Shown here: in pieces, positions 62,901 to 64,000 of the stretch
Layout: the number at the start of each line of letters is the position of its first letter
Numbering within the stretch: the stretch's first letter is position 1
Assembly: GCA_003344405.1 (NCBI GenBank)
Contig: NOWV01000043.1
Span: 124,001-188,000, forward strand
Length of the DNA: 64,000 nt
Direction: 5' to 3'
From: Trichoplax sp. H2
Lineage: Eukaryota; Placozoa; Uniplacotomia; Trichoplacea
Made by a program: the position numbers and the translations under genes
Notes under the pieces: generated by a model
What the model saw: only the letters and a program-made list of their open reading frames with translations
What the model was told of the DNA's origin: nothing
The model's database searches: none

Positions 62901-64000
62901 GAAGATGATCATGTTCCATACGAAAATAGTAAACTGTGGCGCATTAAGTATATTTTTGGAAAGGTAATCAAGAATACTATTAGAATTAGACTTACCAAAG
63001 ATTGAGAAAAAATGGAAATTTCATTGAATAATTTAATTCATACGCTGTTTGATTTTCAGGTATGGCCAGTTGTTGTTGCCCAACTTCTTTGTTGTGGTGT
63101 TTCGTATTGTATTGTTCCGAGTATTGCGTCGCGAGCTATTTCCATCTATCGTGGAAATAACACCCTGTTAACAGGTATTGTTACCATAATTTCAGTAGTT
63201 TAAACTCGTTGTCGTATATTGTTTCTATTCTAGACTTGAGCTCCATCAATTTATGGTTTTTTAACCTAGTTTCGTAGCTGGTAATGCTATCTTAATTTAA
63301 TGACTGTTATTTAATTCAACCGTAATTTATATACTTCAAATGTTATGCTCATCTGCCATACTCAATTAAGGTCTATAGCATATTATGTACATAGCTATTG
63401 CTATCTTGAGTATCAATGCGTTATTATAACACTGTAAGTATATAGAAAGACGATAGTTAAGGTAGATCCAGTATCTTATCAGATAAGAATATTCTTATTT
63501 TCCCATGTTCTTAAAGATAAATGATATTTAAAGTAAATGACTATACTGGCGTCCATAATTACCGGAAATATAACTCACACATACGCGTCGGATGGCTCTA
63601 ATTTATATACTATGGTTCTAGAGTTATCAATTCAACTCTTGTATTGCTGAATTAATATTGATTTTCTGATATTTTTTTATTAGGTCCATTATTTATACCT
63701 ATAGTATGCTTTCTATTATTTGCCGTAGCCGATGTGGTCGGCCGACTGACCTCCAGATGGATACTATTGGTCAGTCAAGGAGTATTGTTTAGTTGATAGA
63801 ATACTTTCTAAACCATTAGTCTACTAAGTCTTAACTAATTTGATATAAGGCTAACGTATAGCGGATGAGCTATTTATTTACTATATATATATCAACTATA
63901 GCTTGATTTCTTTATGTTTTATTTCATTATCTGTATGTATATGGATCTAGCCCGGTCAAAATCAAGGGATATTGTTGCTTATCATATCCATTAGCAGAAT
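56989..64000 (+). CDS. ENT-5: equilibrative nucleoside transporter (SLC29) family protein, 3' end beyond window
   Basis: Exons: 56989-57026, 58562-58643, 58760-58878, 58990-59084, 60041-60091, 60737-60825, 60997-61045, 62435-62532, 62681-62720, 62842-62963, 63060-63174, 63684-63769, and exon 13 from 63951, cut at 64000. The frame is open, with exon lengths as in ENT-1 and ENT-2, so about 344 of an expected 432 codons are present; most of TM9, and TM10-TM11, lie outside. The start is MASEIIKTIPPDR. TM1 is IPVHIF; TM4 reads YQASVFGL (Gln136 kept); TM8 reads FIPIVCF...ADVVGR with Asp316 and Arg320 kept; the loop carries HSSDSDDEDDH. With ENT-2 it has the best-preserved binding-site residues. It groups with ENT-4 and ENT-3 (DVQQKKKLL in exon 10 shared with ENT-4). 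The exon 6 acceptor (ATACCAAG) is weak, as in ENT-4. Intron 7 is 1.39 kb and repeat-bearing; intron 1 is 1.5 kb with an internal duplication. Confidence 0.93.
58043..58471. repeat. Imperfect tandem duplication in ENT-5 intron 1
   Basis: 58043-58231 and 58285-58471 match over about 190 bases (shared AATCAAGGCGTAATAAATA at 58119 and 58361; GCTAACTTT at 58207 and 58444). The right copy happens to hold a 64-codon hydrophobic frame from 58283, but the left copy has stops in the same frame, so I do not call it a gene. Confidence 0.65.
61161..61960. repeat. Nested direct repeats in ENT-5 intron 7
   Basis: TCTTGAATTTATC...AATA(C/T)TCAAGA occurs near 61173 and 61320. A block from TAGTTTAA to GAG (61240-61310), with AAATCTAGTCA in it, recurs at 61848-61915 as TAATCTAGTCA. 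61403-61456 is the inverted partner of 5350-5402. This explains why intron 7 is 1.39 kb here but 128 bases in ENT-4. Confidence 0.5.

Overview
This is an AT-rich (about two thirds A+T by eye) eukaryotic nuclear window, almost certainly from an animal. Genes are split by short GT-AG introns, there are LTR-retrotransposon remnants, and the only other recognisable protein remnant is a kinesin-light-chain-style TPR gene of the kind that is very numerous in placozoans, cnidarians and sponges. An early-branching metazoan, possibly a placozoan, is my best guess (inference, low confidence).

The window is dominated by one locus: a head-to-tail, plus-strand tandem array of equilibrative nucleoside transporter (ENT, SLC29) genes. 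I reconstruct five paralogs, here called ENT-1 (5982-14165), ENT-2 (18866-26860), ENT-3 (29983-38083), ENT-4 (42916-50765) and ENT-5 (56989 to beyond 64000, cut in exon 13). All share the same 14 coding exons, the same intron phases and nearly base-for-base the same exon lengths. ENT-1 and ENT-2 each give 432 residues and ENT-4 gives 428. ENT-3 carries a one-base frameshift in a T run of exon 4. Broken copies lie between them: a lone exon 14 (4252-4363), exons 13-14 (15341-16408), exons 1-2-13 (28044-28704) and exons 12-14 (53022-54483).

Flanking layout: 1-445 is the right part of an LTR. A decayed TPR gene lies at 2203-3303 beside a 20-N assembly gap (1734-1753) bordered by a 193-bp near-identical duplication. 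The ENT array begins at about 4.2 kb and runs to the end. A solo LTR of the same family as the left edge, in opposite orientation, sits in the intron of the broken copy after ENT-4 (53273-53806). Older relatives lie at 41820-42060 and 51637-51870. A perfect five-unit 118-bp minisatellite occupies 55961-56550 just upstream of ENT-5.

The biological interest is in the transporters. Against the human ENT1 binding site, every copy has lost the TM1 Pro-Trp-Asn motif (now Pro-Ile/Val/Met-His or Pro-Ser-Arg). The TM8 Asp/Arg pair is kept in ENT-2, ENT-4 and ENT-5 but is Glu/Gly in ENT-1 and Asn/Arg in ENT-3. The TM4 Gln is Cys in ENT-4. ENT-1 and ENT-2 form one subgroup; ENT-3, -4 and -5 form another with an acidic Ser-Asp-rich loop. 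The locus looks like a birth-and-death array in which substrate-site residues are diversifying. All protein models are my own splice-site reconstructions, not transcript-supported.
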